A stretch of DNA of 64,000 nucleotides, taken from positions 62,001 through 126,000 of the forward strand of contig JANRJH010000018.1 of the NCBI GenBank assembly GCA_033764075.1, read 5' to 3'. Below, one piece after another: positions 1 through 8,553 of the stretch. How positions within the stretch are numbered: position 1 is the first letter of the stretch; every line of letters starts with the position of its first letter. The translations under genes were made by a program, and so were the position numbers. The notes beneath the pieces are model-generated. The model saw only the letters and a program-made list of their open reading frames with translations. It made no database searches and was not told where the DNA came from. The DNA comes from M3007 sp033764075. GTDB taxonomy: Bacteria; Bacteroidota; Bacteroidia; Chitinophagales; Saprospiraceae.

Positions 1-685
1 GAATGGACTCCTTGTTTCCGCAGTCGAGCCACTCCTCAATTTCGCCGGTCTGGAATTGCAACCCTTCGTTTTTCAGGATTTCCAGTGCGGTGGTGAGCTG
101 GTATTCATTTTTTTCCTTGATGTCGTGCGTGATGATGTGGTGCAGGGTATTGCGCAACCGTTCCGCTTCGCGGAAATAATAAATGCCGACGATGGCCAGA
201 TCGGACACAAAAATGGCGGGTTTTTCCGCGAATTCGGTGATGACGCCTCGCTCGTTCAGCTTGACCACACCATATGCGGACGGGTCTTTGACCTTTTGCA
301 CCCATATCAGCCCGTCTACGGTGGTGTCGAAGGTGAAATCCGCCTTGAACAAGGTGTCGGCAAAGGCGATCATGCAATTGCCGGACAGGCTTTCCCAGGC
401 GCAATGGATGGCATGGCCTACACCCAGTGCTTTTTCCTGGTAGTAAATGGAGGCGCGGGCGCCCAGCTTTTCCGCGATGTGGATCAGTTCTTTTTCCACT
501 TCGGGCCCAAAATCACCGATGATGTAGGCAATTTCTTCCAGTTGGCCCCGGTAGGACTTGGACAACGACTCCACCAGTCGCTGGATGATTGGTTTTCCGG
601 CAACTGGGATTAGCGGTTTGGGTACTGTAAGCGTGTGCGGACGCAAACGTGTGCCCCGACCGGCCATGGGGATGATGATTTTCAT
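1..685 (-). CDS. Sugar-phosphate nucleotidyltransferase (3' end cut by window edge)
   Basis: The gene reads leftward from the ATG at 683-685 and is still open at base 1, giving about 228 residues. The N-terminus carries AGRGTRLRPHT followed by VPKPLIPVAGKP, the nucleotide-binding loop and PKP lysine motif of glucose-1-phosphate thymidylyl/uridylyl-transferases. Later segments (ALGVGHAI, EFAEKP, GIYYF) also fit this family. The enzyme would activate a sugar 1-phosphate with an NTP in the cytoplasm, feeding envelope polysaccharide synthesis. The sugar and nucleotide cannot be told from the sequence. It lies 150 bp downstream of dut on the same strand and has its own candidate promoter. Confidence 0.88.
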   Translation of the reverse strand, partial: MKIIIPMAGRGTRLRPHTLTVPKPLIPVAGKPIIQRLVESLSKSYRGQLEEIAYIIGDFGPEVEKELIHIAEKLGARASIYYQEKALGVGHAIHCAWESLSGNCMIAFADTLFKADFTFDTTVDGLIWVQKVKDPSAYGVVKLNERGVITEFAEKPAIFVSDLAIVGIYYFREAERLRNTLHHIITHDIKEKNEYQLTTALEILKNEGLQFQTGEIEEWLDCGNKESI

Positions 686-739
686 GTGCGTTTACACTTT
701 GGCGGGTAGATTCGATGGAGATCTTGTCAATTCAAATGC

Positions 740-747
740 CAAAAATA
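740..747 (-). promoter_or_regulatory. Candidate -7 promoter element for the nucleotidyltransferase
   Basis: On the minus strand the sequence is TATTTTTG, an exact match to the Bacteroidota -7 consensus TAnnTTTG. It lies 54 nt before the ATG at 685. A minus-strand TTTG occurs at 764-767, a little closer than the usual 19-21 bp spacing. Confidence 0.4.
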
Positions 748-835
748 CGGCATTCTGACCAGTCAAAAGCGTAAATATAGTGTTGGGCATTTTAAATAAA
801 TATTAACCATTCAAAAACACCAATCCGGACCCGCT

Positions 836-1276
836 TCAACCAGTGTGCGTGCTGCCGAAACCGCCGACGCCACGGTGTGTCTCTCCAAGTGTTTCGGCGG
901 CTTCCCAGGTGATCTTTTCGTACCGGGCGATAACCAGTTGGGCAATGCGTTCGCCCGGTTCAATGGTTTGTGGCTCATTGGACAGGTTGACGACGATGCA
1001 GCCGATCTCGCCCCGGTAGTCGCTGTCGATTGTTCCCGGACTGTTCAGCATGGTCAGTCCCCTTTTCAGCGCCAACCCGCTGCGCGGGCGCACTTGTGCC
1101 TCGAAACCGTCCGGCAATTCGATAAACAGGCCGGTGGGTATCAGCGCCCGTTCGAGCGGCTGAAGGGTCAGGGGCGCTGCGGTGGCGGCGCGCAAATCGA
1201 GCCCGGCGCTGCCGGGGGTCTCGTATCGGGGGAGGGGGTTGCCGGATTTGTTGATGATGCGGACCGGGATAGACAT
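836..1276 (-). CDS. dut: dUTP diphosphatase (dUTPase)
   Basis: A 146-residue trimeric-type dUTPase that hydrolyses dUTP to dUMP and PPi, keeping uracil out of DNA and supplying dTMP synthesis. Visible motifs are PGSAGLDLRA (motif 1), RPRSGLALKRG (motif 2), GTIDSDYRGEIG (motif 3), ERIAQLV (motif 4) and the C-terminal glycine-rich RGVGGFGSTH (motif 5), so the active site is complete. The reading frame stays open upstream, but the chosen ATG at 1274-1276 (MSIPVRI) matches the normal family length. A TAnnTTTG element lies 12 nt before this ATG. Confidence 0.96.
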   Translation of the reverse strand: MSIPVRIINKSGNPLPRYETPGSAGLDLRAATAAPLTLQPLERALIPTGLFIELPDGFEAQVRPRSGLALKRGLTMLNSPGTIDSDYRGEIGCIVVNLSNEPQTIEPGERIAQLVIARYEKITWEAAETLGETHRGVGGFGSTHTG

Positions 1277-1288
1277 GTTTTTTGGCGA

Positions 1289-1296
1289 CAAAAATA
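1289..1296 (-). promoter_or_regulatory. Candidate -7 promoter element for dut
   Basis: Minus-strand TATTTTTG, matching TAnnTTTG, 12 nt upstream of the dut ATG. This implies a very short leader and supports the internal start at 1276 over longer versions of the frame. No convincing -33 TTTG was found. Confidence 0.45.
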
Positions 1297-1365
1297 GGTT
1301 TTCAAAAGAAATTATTGATAAACCCGATTCCAGCCGCTGAAAAACCAATAATTTTCGGCCTTCAA

Positions 1366-4300
1366 ATGTCAATCCCGATCATGCAAAAAATCCCGACGCT
1401 GGTTTTCCACCTGGTTCTGCTCTCCTTTTCGCTTCCGGTAATCGCCGGCGCTGAACCAGTTTTCGCAACCCTCTTTCCACCCGATACCGTTATTTGCCCC
1501 GGAAACGACGTTCAACTTCTTGTTTCGGGGGGCGACAGCTACCAATGGCAACCCGCTGCCGGGTTGTCCTGCACCACCTGCCCCAACCCGGTGGCCTCAC
1601 CGTCGGTCTCCACGATGTACACCGTCGACATTGTGCGGCAGGGAATCACCGAGCGGCAGACCTTTCATGTCGGTGTGTACCGGCTCGATCTGGGCGCCGA
1701 CATCACGGTTTGCAACAACGCCGTCATCACCCTGAATCCGGATGGCGAGGCTTATCCGGACGCCCAGTATGCCTGGCAGGGTTTCCCGCCCAACCTGAGT
1801 TGTACGGATTGCCCTTCGCCCACCTTGACGGGACTGACTACCGGACTGTACTTCTACTTTGCCGAACTGACAGCGCCGGGGTGCAGTTTTAAAGATACCT
1901 TGCGCATTACGGTGGTCAATGGCCAGCAACCGGAATATGCCATCGCCGGCGACACCGCGATTTGCCTGGGCGACGATGTCGCGCTCGGGGGCGCGCCGGT
2001 TGCTGGCACATTTTACACCTGGACGTCCAATCCGCCGGGCTTCACCAGCAACGTCTCCAACCCGGTCGCTGCGCCGTCCGTAAGCACTACCTATTTCCTG
2101 GCCACGGCCAACAGCGGGTGTCCCATCTCTTCGTTCGACAGCATACGGGTTACGGTGCTGCCTGCGATCGAACTGGGACTGGCCGGCGACACGCTGGTGT
2201 GCCAGGGCCGGCCGGTGCTGCTCAATTCTGCGCCCCCACAGGATGGCGTCACCTACGCATGGTCGCCCGACAATGGATCGTTGAGCGACAGTGCCGCTGC
2301 CAACCCCATTGCAAGACCCGAAGCCTCCACCGCGTATGTGGTGACCGCAGATAACGGAGTCTGTTCGGTGACCGATACCGTGGTCGTTGATATCGCGCCC
2401 ATAGACATCCGGTTGAGCGCCGACACGGTCTCGATTTGCCTCGGCGGTTTCACCGAGGTCACAGTGCTTCAGGTGACGCCCGCCGGCAGTGCCGTACTTT
2501 GGGCTCCTTTGCAGGATTTGTCGGTGACCCCGGATGGACTGCAAATTACCGCCACCCCGGACGAAAGCAGGTTGTACACCGCGACCGTTACCGCTCCGGG
2601 CTGTTCGCGCAGCGCTTCGGTCTGGGTTCAGGTGGATAGTTTACCGGCAAACCTGGCAATCATGCCCGACGACACCACCGTTTGTCAGGGTTCACTTGTA
2701 CTGCTCACGTCGACACCATACGACCCGGCGGTATTTGCGAACATCGGATTCCGCTGGGAGCCGGCCACCGGCCAACAAACCCCCGACAGCCTGTTCAACA
2801 TGGTCATTCAGGCCGATACCACCCAGCTCTACCAGCGCATCAACACCAGCGGAGCCTGTGTGGACACCTCGGTGGCCAAAATAAACGTGATCCCCACGGC
2901 CACCATGACCATCACCCCGCAGGACACCATTGTGTGCCCGGGGCAGACCGTCCAACTCAACCTGACCTACACCCCCGGGGTGACGAACATCCTGTGGAGC
3001 CCGCCGACAGGGTTGAGTTGTGTCAGTTGCGACACCCCGTCGGTGCTCATCAACCAGACGTCCTTTTTCTCGGTGAGCGGTGAATTTCAAGGGTGCCCCG
3101 TTTCTTCCGGGGTGATCGTTCAGGCTTTTCAGGGACCTGGTTACCTGTTTCCTTCCGACCGGAAACTGTGCCAAGGCGACACCTTGTTCTTGAATACCAT
3201 AAACGACCCGGCGACCAACTACACCTGGACATCTACCGCGCCCGGTTTCGGCACACAAACCACGGCTACACCCATCTGGGTTCCTGATCAGCCCTCCGCA
3301 TCGTTTTTCCTCGACGCGGTAACCCTCGACGGGTGCCGGGTGCTGGATACCCTGAGCGTAACGTTCAACTCGGCTACCCTCGATGTACAGGGGGACACCA
3401 CTATATGCAAGGGTAGGACCACCATCTTGCGCGCCATCACCAACGTGCCGGGTACCTTCCTGTGGAATACCGGACAAACCACGCAGACGATATCGGTAGC
3501 GCCCCAGCAGTCGCGGTCCTATACCGTGACCTTTACGTATGCCGTTGATTGCCAACTGTCGGGCATCGCCACCGTGGAGGTGGAGCCGGGCCCTGAGGTG
3601 CTGTTTCCGCCCCCCAACCAGCGTCAGCTGTGCCTGGGCGACTCCCGAACACTGAATCTCAACCCGAAACCGGACGCTGTGTACCAGTGGAGTTCCGATC
3701 CACCCGGTTTCTCCTCGAACGTGCCGGCGCCGGTGGTTACGCCGCAGGTGCCCACTACCTACACGGTGACGGCCACCCTGGGCGTCTGCCAGGAAATCCT
3801 CAGCGTGACGTTAACGCCGTTGGTGGCCACGGTTGACGCCGGTCCCGATACCGCGATCTGCGCCGGCGAACAGGTGCAACTGACTGCCGTCACCACCGGC
3901 GCACAGGGTGGTTCGTTCCTGTGGACACCGCCCGGCAATACCGGCAGCAGCATTCCTGTTCAGCCGGACACCACCACCACTTATGTCGTTCGGTACACCT
4001 TCGGCGGGTCTGCTTGTACCGCAACGGACAGTGTGACGGTCTTTGTTTCCAACAACTTCAACCTGAGTATCAGTTCTGTGCCGGACACCAACCGCGTGAG
4101 CCTGGGGCAGCCGATAACCTTGCAGGCTGTGGTGGAACCCACCCAGAACCTTTCCGGTTTTGAATTCACCTGGACGGAGGTGCGACCCAATATGGAGGTG
4201 CTGGGTACCGGAGAGTCCATCGAATACGTGCCTTCCCTGAACCAGGACTCCGTGGTGCGCATCACCCTTTCTGCCATCTCACCCGATGGCTGCGAAAAAC

Positions 4301-4611
4301 TGGCGTTTATCGAACTCATCATCGTACAACCCGTCGTGGTGTTCCCCAATGCATTTACTCCGGGTAACGGCGACGGGAACAACGACGTTTTCCGGCCGGT
4401 AACCCTGGTAGGCATTATTTTTATCGACCAGTTGGACATTTACAACCGATGGGGCCAAAAAATATACACCAGCAACGACCCACAAGCCAGTTGGGACGGC
4501 ACGGTGGACGGGAAACCGGCGCCTACAGATGTATATGTGTATTACATACAGTACCGGCGTGGCGACGGATCGTTGATCGTGACACACGGTGATGTGACAC
4601 TTTTGCGTTGA
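1366..4611 (+). CDS. Secreted multi-Ig-repeat protein with type-B gliding/T9SS C-terminal sorting domain
   Basis: About 1081 residues. A signal peptide (MQKIPTLVFHLVLLSF...) follows the ATG at 1366, or possibly that at 1381. The body is about twelve Ig/PKD-like modules of 70-95 residues. Most open with a D-T-x-x-C-x-G pattern (DTVICPG, GDTAICLG, DDTTVCQG, QDTIVCPG, GDTTICKG, PDTAICAG) and carry a central tryptophan. The last ~90 residues (VVFPNAFTPGNGDGNNDVF, then LDIYNRWGQKIY and SWDGTVDGKP) are the CHU_C/gliding-motility C-terminal domain, which targets proteins through the type IX secretion system. It is probably a cell-surface or released adhesive protein. No enzymatic domain is visible. 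It is transcribed divergently from dut. Confidence 0.9.
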   Translation: MSIPIMQKIPTLVFHLVLLSFSLPVIAGAEPVFATLFPPDTVICPGNDVQLLVSGGDSYQWQPAAGLSCTTCPNPVASPSVSTMYTVDIVRQGITERQTFHVGVYRLDLGADITVCNNAVITLNPDGEAYPDAQYAWQGFPPNLSCTDCPSPTLTGLTTGLYFYFAELTAPGCSFKDTLRITVVNGQQPEYAIAGDTAICLGDDVALGGAPVAGTFYTWTSNPPGFTSNVSNPVAAPSVSTTYFLATANSGCPISSFDSIRVTVLPAIELGLAGDTLVCQGRPVLLNSAPPQDGVTYAWSPDNGSLSDSAAANPIARPEASTAYVVTADNGVCSVTDTVVVDIAPIDIRLSADTVSICLGGFTEVTVLQVTPAGSAVLWAPLQDLSVTPDGLQITATPDESRLYTATVTAPGCSRSASVWVQVDSLPANLAIMPDDTTVCQGSLVLLTSTPYDPAVFANIGFRWEPATGQQTPDSLFNMVIQADTTQLYQRINTSGACVDTSVAKINVIPTATMTITPQDTIVCPGQTVQLNLTYTPGVTNILWSPPTGLSCVSCDTPSVLINQTSFFSVSGEFQGCPVSSGVIVQAFQGPGYLFPSDRKLCQGDTLFLNTINDPATNYTWTSTAPGFGTQTTATPIWVPDQPSASFFLDAVTLDGCRVLDTLSVTFNSATLDVQGDTTICKGRTTILRAITNVPGTFLWNTGQTTQTISVAPQQSRSYTVTFTYAVDCQLSGIATVEVEPGPEVLFPPPNQRQLCLGDSRTLNLNPKPDAVYQWSSDPPGFSSNVPAPVVTPQVPTTYTVTATLGVCQEILSVTLTPLVATVDAGPDTAICAGEQVQLTAVTTGAQGGSFLWTPPGNTGSSIPVQPDTTTTYVVRYTFGGSACTATDSVTVFVSNNFNLSISSVPDTNRVSLGQPITLQAVVEPTQNLSGFEFTWTEVRPNMEVLGTGESIEYVPSLNQDSVVRITLSAISPDGCEKLAFIELIIVQPVVVFPNAFTPGNGDGNNDVFRPVTLVGIIFIDQLDIYNRWGQKIYTSNDPQASWDGTVDGKPAPTDVYVYYIQYRRGDGSLIVTHGDVTLLR

Positions 4612-4637
4612 CACCTTCGTTTTTGCCTTTTTTCCTG

Positions 4638-4645
4638 TAAATTTG
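4638..4645 (+). promoter_or_regulatory. Candidate -7 promoter element for dusB operon
   Basis: TAAATTTG matches TAnnTTTG and lies 38 nt before the dusB ATG at 4684. The predicted leader would include the hairpin at 4651-4672. Confidence 0.4.
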
Positions 4646-4650
4646 CATCC

Positions 4651-4672
4651 GCCGGGCTGAAACCCGCCCGGC
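4651..4672 (+). other. GC-rich hairpin between the surface-protein gene and dusB
   Basis: GCCGGGC at 4651-4657 pairs perfectly with GCCCGGC at 4666-4672 around an 8-nt loop. The following bases (ATTTCGTTTG) are T-rich but not a clean U-tract. It could end transcription of the upstream gene or be a leader structure of dusB. Confidence 0.45.
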
Positions 4673-4683
4673 ATTTCGTTTGT

Positions 4684-5688
4684 ATGGTCAAGATTGGACC
4701 GGTAGAGATCGGTGAATTTCCCTTGTTGCTGGCGCCTATGGAAGACGTGAGCGATCCGCCGTTCCGCCGTTTATGCAAGGAACAGGGGGCCGATATGGTG
4801 TATACGGAGTTCATCAGTGCCGACGGACTGGTGCACGACGCCGTCAAAAGTTTTAAAAAACTGGAGATATTCGACTACGAGCGCCCCATCGGGATACAGT
4901 ATTTCGGCGGACAACTGGACAGCATGCTGGGCGCCGCAGAAATCATAGAATCAAAAAATCCGGATGTCATTGACATCAACTTCGGATGCCCGGTCGCCAA
5001 GGTCGCCTGCCGGATGGCCGGCGCCGGACTCTTGCGCGACATACCCCAGATGGTTCGGCTGACCGAGGCCGTTGTTAAAAGCACGAACAAACCCGTGACG
5101 GTCAAAACCCGCCTGGGGTGGGACGACAGCACGATCAACATCGTAGAGGTGGCCGAACGCCTGCAGGATGTGGGCATACAGGCCCTGAGCATCCACGGCC
5201 GCACACGTGCACAGATGTACAAAGGCGAAGCAAACTGGACCTGGATCGCCCGCGTAAAGGAAAATCCGCGCATGAACATCCCGATTTTTGGGAATGGCGA
5301 CGTGGATTCCCCGCAGCGGGCGCTGGAATTCCGCAACCGGTTTGGTGTCGACGGCATCATGATCGGTCGCGCAACCATTGGGTATCCGTGGATATTTCGG
5401 GAGATCAAACACTTTTTTGAAACAGGCGAGTTGTTGCCGCCGCCGGACGTATCCGAACGGGTGCGCGCCGCCCGACAGCACCTGCGCGACAGCCTGGCCT
5501 GGAAAGGACCCAAACTGGGCGTGCTGGAAATGCGGCGACATTATTCGCCCTACTTCAAAGATTTGCCCCATATCAAGCCTTTTCGGGCCCAACTGGTCAC
5601 ATTGATGGAACCCGAAGCGTTATACGCGGTGTTGGACGAGATTGAGGCGCAATACGCCGGTTACACTGTGGAACTGGAAACTGCTTGA
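4684..5688 (+). CDS. dusB: tRNA-dihydrouridine synthase (DusB-like)
   Basis: A 334-residue FMN TIM-barrel enzyme that reduces specific uridines of tRNA to dihydrouridine. The N-terminal LAPMEDVSDPPFRRLC, the central DINFGCPVAKV with its catalytic cysteine, the PVTVKTRLGWD strand, SIHGRTRAQMYKG and the FMN-phosphate region FGNGDV...GIMIGRATIGYPW are all recognisable. Length is normal for DusB. It starts a tight rightward group (20 bp to the CCA-adding enzyme), so it may be co-transcribed with other RNA and cofactor genes. Confidence 0.93.
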   Translation: MVKIGPVEIGEFPLLLAPMEDVSDPPFRRLCKEQGADMVYTEFISADGLVHDAVKSFKKLEIFDYERPIGIQYFGGQLDSMLGAAEIIESKNPDVIDINFGCPVAKVACRMAGAGLLRDIPQMVRLTEAVVKSTNKPVTVKTRLGWDDSTINIVEVAERLQDVGIQALSIHGRTRAQMYKGEANWTWIARVKENPRMNIPIFGNGDVDSPQRALEFRNRFGVDGIMIGRATIGYPWIFREIKHFFETGELLPPPDVSERVRAARQHLRDSLAWKGPKLGVLEMRRHYSPYFKDLPHIKPFRAQLVTLMEPEALYAVLDEIEAQYAGYTVELETA

Positions 5689-5708
5689 TCGATGTTTGAA
5701 CAAAGAAC

Positions 5709-7133
5709 ATGATTTTCTCCATACTGCCGGAAGAACGGAAGGTTTTTGAATTGGTTGCCCAGGCCGCACGCGCGTTAGGCGTGCAGGCGTTTGTTGTTGG
5801 CGGATACGTTCGCGACCGGTTGCTCGGCCGCGCCACCAAAGACATCGACATCGTGTGCGTGGGCGATGGCATTCAACTGGCCCACCAGGTGGCGTCAATG
5901 TTGTATCCGAAACCAAAGGTCGCCGTGTACAGCCGTTTTGGCACCGCTATGTTGCGTTATGACGGAATCGAGATCGAATTTGTCGGCGCCCGGAAGGAGA
6001 GTTATAATTTTGACAGCCGGAAACCGGACGTGCAGGAGGGATCGCTGGAAGACGACCAACTGCGCCGTGATTTTACCATCAACGCGCTGGCCGTCGGTTT
6101 GAACCAGGACGATTTCGGGCAGATCATCGATCCATTTGGCGGGTTGACGCATTTGGAGGAAAAGCGCATCAAGACGCCGCTCGAGCCGGGCCAGACCTTC
6201 AGCGATGATCCCTTGCGCATGTTGCGGGCGATTCGTTTCGCCACGCAACTCGGCTTTTCCATCGATCCGGAGACGTTTCACGCCATCTCCAGGCACAAAC
6301 AGCGCATACACATCATTTCCAAGGAGCGCATCGCCACCGAACTGGAGAAAATACTGCTGACGCATAAACCGTCTGTCGGTTTCACCTTGTTATTCGATAG
6401 CGGCTTGCTCCACCTGGTGCTGCCCGAAGTGGCGGCTCTTCAGGGTGTGGAGGAGAAGTATGGGCGCGCGCACAAGGACAACTTTTACCACACCCTGGAG
6501 GTGCTTGACAACCTCTGTAAACGCAGCAATAACCTTTGGCTGCGTTGGTCGGCATTGCTGCACGACATTGCCAAACCGGTCACCAAGCGCTACCACAAAG
6601 ACACCGGCTGGACCTTTCATGGACACGAGTGGGTGGGTGCACAAACCACTGTCCCACGAATTTTTCGCAACCTCCGCCTGTCCCTGGGCGCTGAAATGGA
6701 ATACGTACAGAAGATGGTGCGCCTCCACCAGCGCCCCATCAGCCTCACCAAAGAAGAGGTGACCGACAGCGCCGTGCGCAGGCTGCTGTTCGAAGCCGGG
6801 CCCGACATTGAGGACTTGTTCATGCTCTGTGAGTCGGACATCACCACCAAAAACCCGCGCAAGATGGAGCGGTACCTGGAGGGTTACGAACTGCTCAAAC
6901 AGCGAATCGGTGAAGTTTCTGAGGCCGACCGGATGCGCTTGTGGCAACCTCCCATCACGGGCGATGTCATTATGCAAACCTTCAACCTGAAACCCTCCCG
7001 GGAGGTCGGATTGGTCAAAAACGCCGTACGCGAAGCTATTCTCGACGGTGAGATCGACAATACCTTCGAAGCGGCCTACGCGCGGATGCTGGAAGAGGGC
7101 AAAAAGATCGGGCTCATCCCTGCGCATGCATGA
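5709..7133 (+). CDS. cca: CCA-adding tRNA nucleotidyltransferase with HD domain
   Basis: 474 residues. The class II nucleotidyltransferase head domain is at about residues 20-160, with VVGGYVRDRLLGR and the metal-binding KDIDIV. The RNA-binding domain follows (EDDQLRRDFTINALA, DPLRMLRAIRFA). An HD phosphohydrolase domain is at about residues 245-360 (RWSALLHDIAKP, FHGHEWVGA). It adds or repairs the 3' CCA end of tRNA. It sits 20 bp after dusB and 25 bp before ribH. A pure poly(A) polymerase role is less likely given the HD domain. Confidence 0.92.
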   Translation: MIFSILPEERKVFELVAQAARALGVQAFVVGGYVRDRLLGRATKDIDIVCVGDGIQLAHQVASMLYPKPKVAVYSRFGTAMLRYDGIEIEFVGARKESYNFDSRKPDVQEGSLEDDQLRRDFTINALAVGLNQDDFGQIIDPFGGLTHLEEKRIKTPLEPGQTFSDDPLRMLRAIRFATQLGFSIDPETFHAISRHKQRIHIISKERIATELEKILLTHKPSVGFTLLFDSGLLHLVLPEVAALQGVEEKYGRAHKDNFYHTLEVLDNLCKRSNNLWLRWSALLHDIAKPVTKRYHKDTGWTFHGHEWVGAQTTVPRIFRNLRLSLGAEMEYVQKMVRLHQRPISLTKEEVTDSAVRRLLFEAGPDIEDLFMLCESDITTKNPRKMERYLEGYELLKQRIGEVSEADRMRLWQPPITGDVIMQTFNLKPSREVGLVKNAVREAILDGEIDNTFEAAYARMLEEGKKIGLIPAHA

Positions 7134-7158
7134 AATTCAAATCAAACGACCATAAATA

Positions 7159-7677
7159 ATGGCTTCCGCACTCAAAAACCTGTCGGAATACAACGACTCC
7201 ACCATGCCCGACGCTTCGGAGTGGTCCTTCGGCATTGTGGTGTCCGAATGGCACGGCGATGTTACCCATGCCCTTTACCAGGGTTGCTACGACACGCTGG
7301 TCAAACACGGTGTGAAACCCGCAAACATTTACACCGTGCAGGTGCCGGGCAGCTTCGAATTGCCGCTAGGGGCCCGGTTGCTGAATGCTAAACACAATCC
7401 CGACGGCGTCATCTGCCTGGGCTGCGTTATCCGCGGCGAAACCAGCCATCACGACTACATCAACCAGGCGGTGGCTACCGGACTCATGCAGCTCAACGTG
7501 ATGGCCGGGAAGCCGTTCGTTTTTGGTGTCCTGACCCCCGATTCCCACGAGCAGGCCCTCGAACGTGCCGGCGGGAAACACGGCAATAAAGGCGTGGAGG
7601 CGGCCGCCACCGCCATTCGCATGGTGGCCCTCCGGGAAAGGCATCCGGAAGGCAAAAAAGTAATCGGATTCCACTGA
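7159..7677 (+). CDS. ribH: 6,7-dimethyl-8-ribityllumazine synthase
   Basis: 172 residues. It condenses 5-amino-6-ribitylaminouracil with 3,4-dihydroxybutanone 4-phosphate in riboflavin synthesis. Diagnostic segments are VSEWHGDVT, VPGSFELPLGA, LGCVIRGETSHHDYI with the catalytic histidine, and FGVLTPDSHEQALERAGG. Length is normal. Its stop codon TGA shares its last base with the ATG of the next gene (TGATG), which indicates translational coupling to the MBL hydrolase. Confidence 0.96.
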   Translation: MASALKNLSEYNDSTMPDASEWSFGIVVSEWHGDVTHALYQGCYDTLVKHGVKPANIYTVQVPGSFELPLGARLLNAKHNPDGVICLGCVIRGETSHHDYINQAVATGLMQLNVMAGKPFVFGVLTPDSHEQALERAGGKHGNKGVEAAATAIRMVALRERHPEGKKVIGFH

Positions 7678-8510
7678 TGCTCACCTACCAAAGTATTCAC
7701 ACCGGCCACCTGAAACTCGATGGGGGCGCCATGTTTGGCATCGTGCCCAAACGCCTGTGGCAAAAACTGAACCCACCCGACGAAAACAACCTCTGCACCT
7801 GGGCCATGCGTGCCATGCTGGTGCAAACCGACGGGCGCAACATCCTCATCGATACCGGTATAGGCAATAAGCAGGACGAGAAATTCAGAAGTTTCTTCGA
7901 ACCCCACGGGCCGCAGTCCCTCTTTTCCTCGCTGGCGGACGCGGGTTTACAGCGCGAAGACATCACCGATGTGTTCCTTACCCACCTGCACTTCGATCAC
8001 TGCGGGGGCGCCCTGTGGAAAAATGAAACGACCGGACAAACGGAAGTATCCTTTCCAAACGCCAGATACTGGACGAACGAGCGCCACTGGAAATGGGCCA
8101 TGAACCCCAATGCGCGCGAACAAGCTTCTTTTTTGCAGGAAAATTTTGTGCCGCTGGTCGAGCAGGGAAAGCTGCACTTTGTCGCCACCAAGCAAAACGT
8201 ATCCTTTGCCACCGGCTTTCAGGTGCGTTTTTTCAATGGACATACCGAAGCCCTCATGGCCCCCGTTTTAGACACCGGCGACGAACAGGTTGTCTACTGC
8301 GCCGACGCGCTTCCTTCCCAGTGGCACGTCGGCATGCCCTATATTATGGCCTATGATGTTCGCCCGCTGGTCACCCTAAGGGAAAAGGCAAGCTTGCTGG
8401 AAGAAGCCGTAAAAAAACGTTATCGGCTGTTTCTGGAGCACGATCCGCTCACGGAGTCCGTCCTGATACATAAAGACGACCGGGGCCGCTTTATCCCTAT
8501 ATCTGATTAA
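7677..8510 (+). CDS. MBL-fold metallo-hydrolase
   Basis: 277 residues of the metallo-beta-lactamase fold. It has the metal-binding HLHFDH motif at about residues 104-109, a later GHTEA histidine, the bridging aspartate in CADAL, and a C-terminal LEHDP histidine, so a two-metal site appears complete. There is no signal peptide, so it is cytoplasmic. The substrate is unknown. The family includes lactonases and thioester or phosphodiester hydrolases. It overlaps ribH by one base and closes this operon. Confidence 0.85.
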   Translation: MLTYQSIHTGHLKLDGGAMFGIVPKRLWQKLNPPDENNLCTWAMRAMLVQTDGRNILIDTGIGNKQDEKFRSFFEPHGPQSLFSSLADAGLQREDITDVFLTHLHFDHCGGALWKNETTGQTEVSFPNARYWTNERHWKWAMNPNAREQASFLQENFVPLVEQGKLHFVATKQNVSFATGFQVRFFNGHTEALMAPVLDTGDEQVVYCADALPSQWHVGMPYIMAYDVRPLVTLREKASLLEEAVKKRYRLFLEHDPLTESVLIHKDDRGRFIPISD

Positions 8511-8553
8511 AAGCGTTTTTTTTAATAACTTTTTTGCCGTAAACCAATGCCTT

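Noticed and set aside
1597..2544. 315-codon open frame opposite the Ig-repeat protein
   Set aside because: Antisense to the repeat modules. Repeated sequence on one strand often leaves long open frames on the other.
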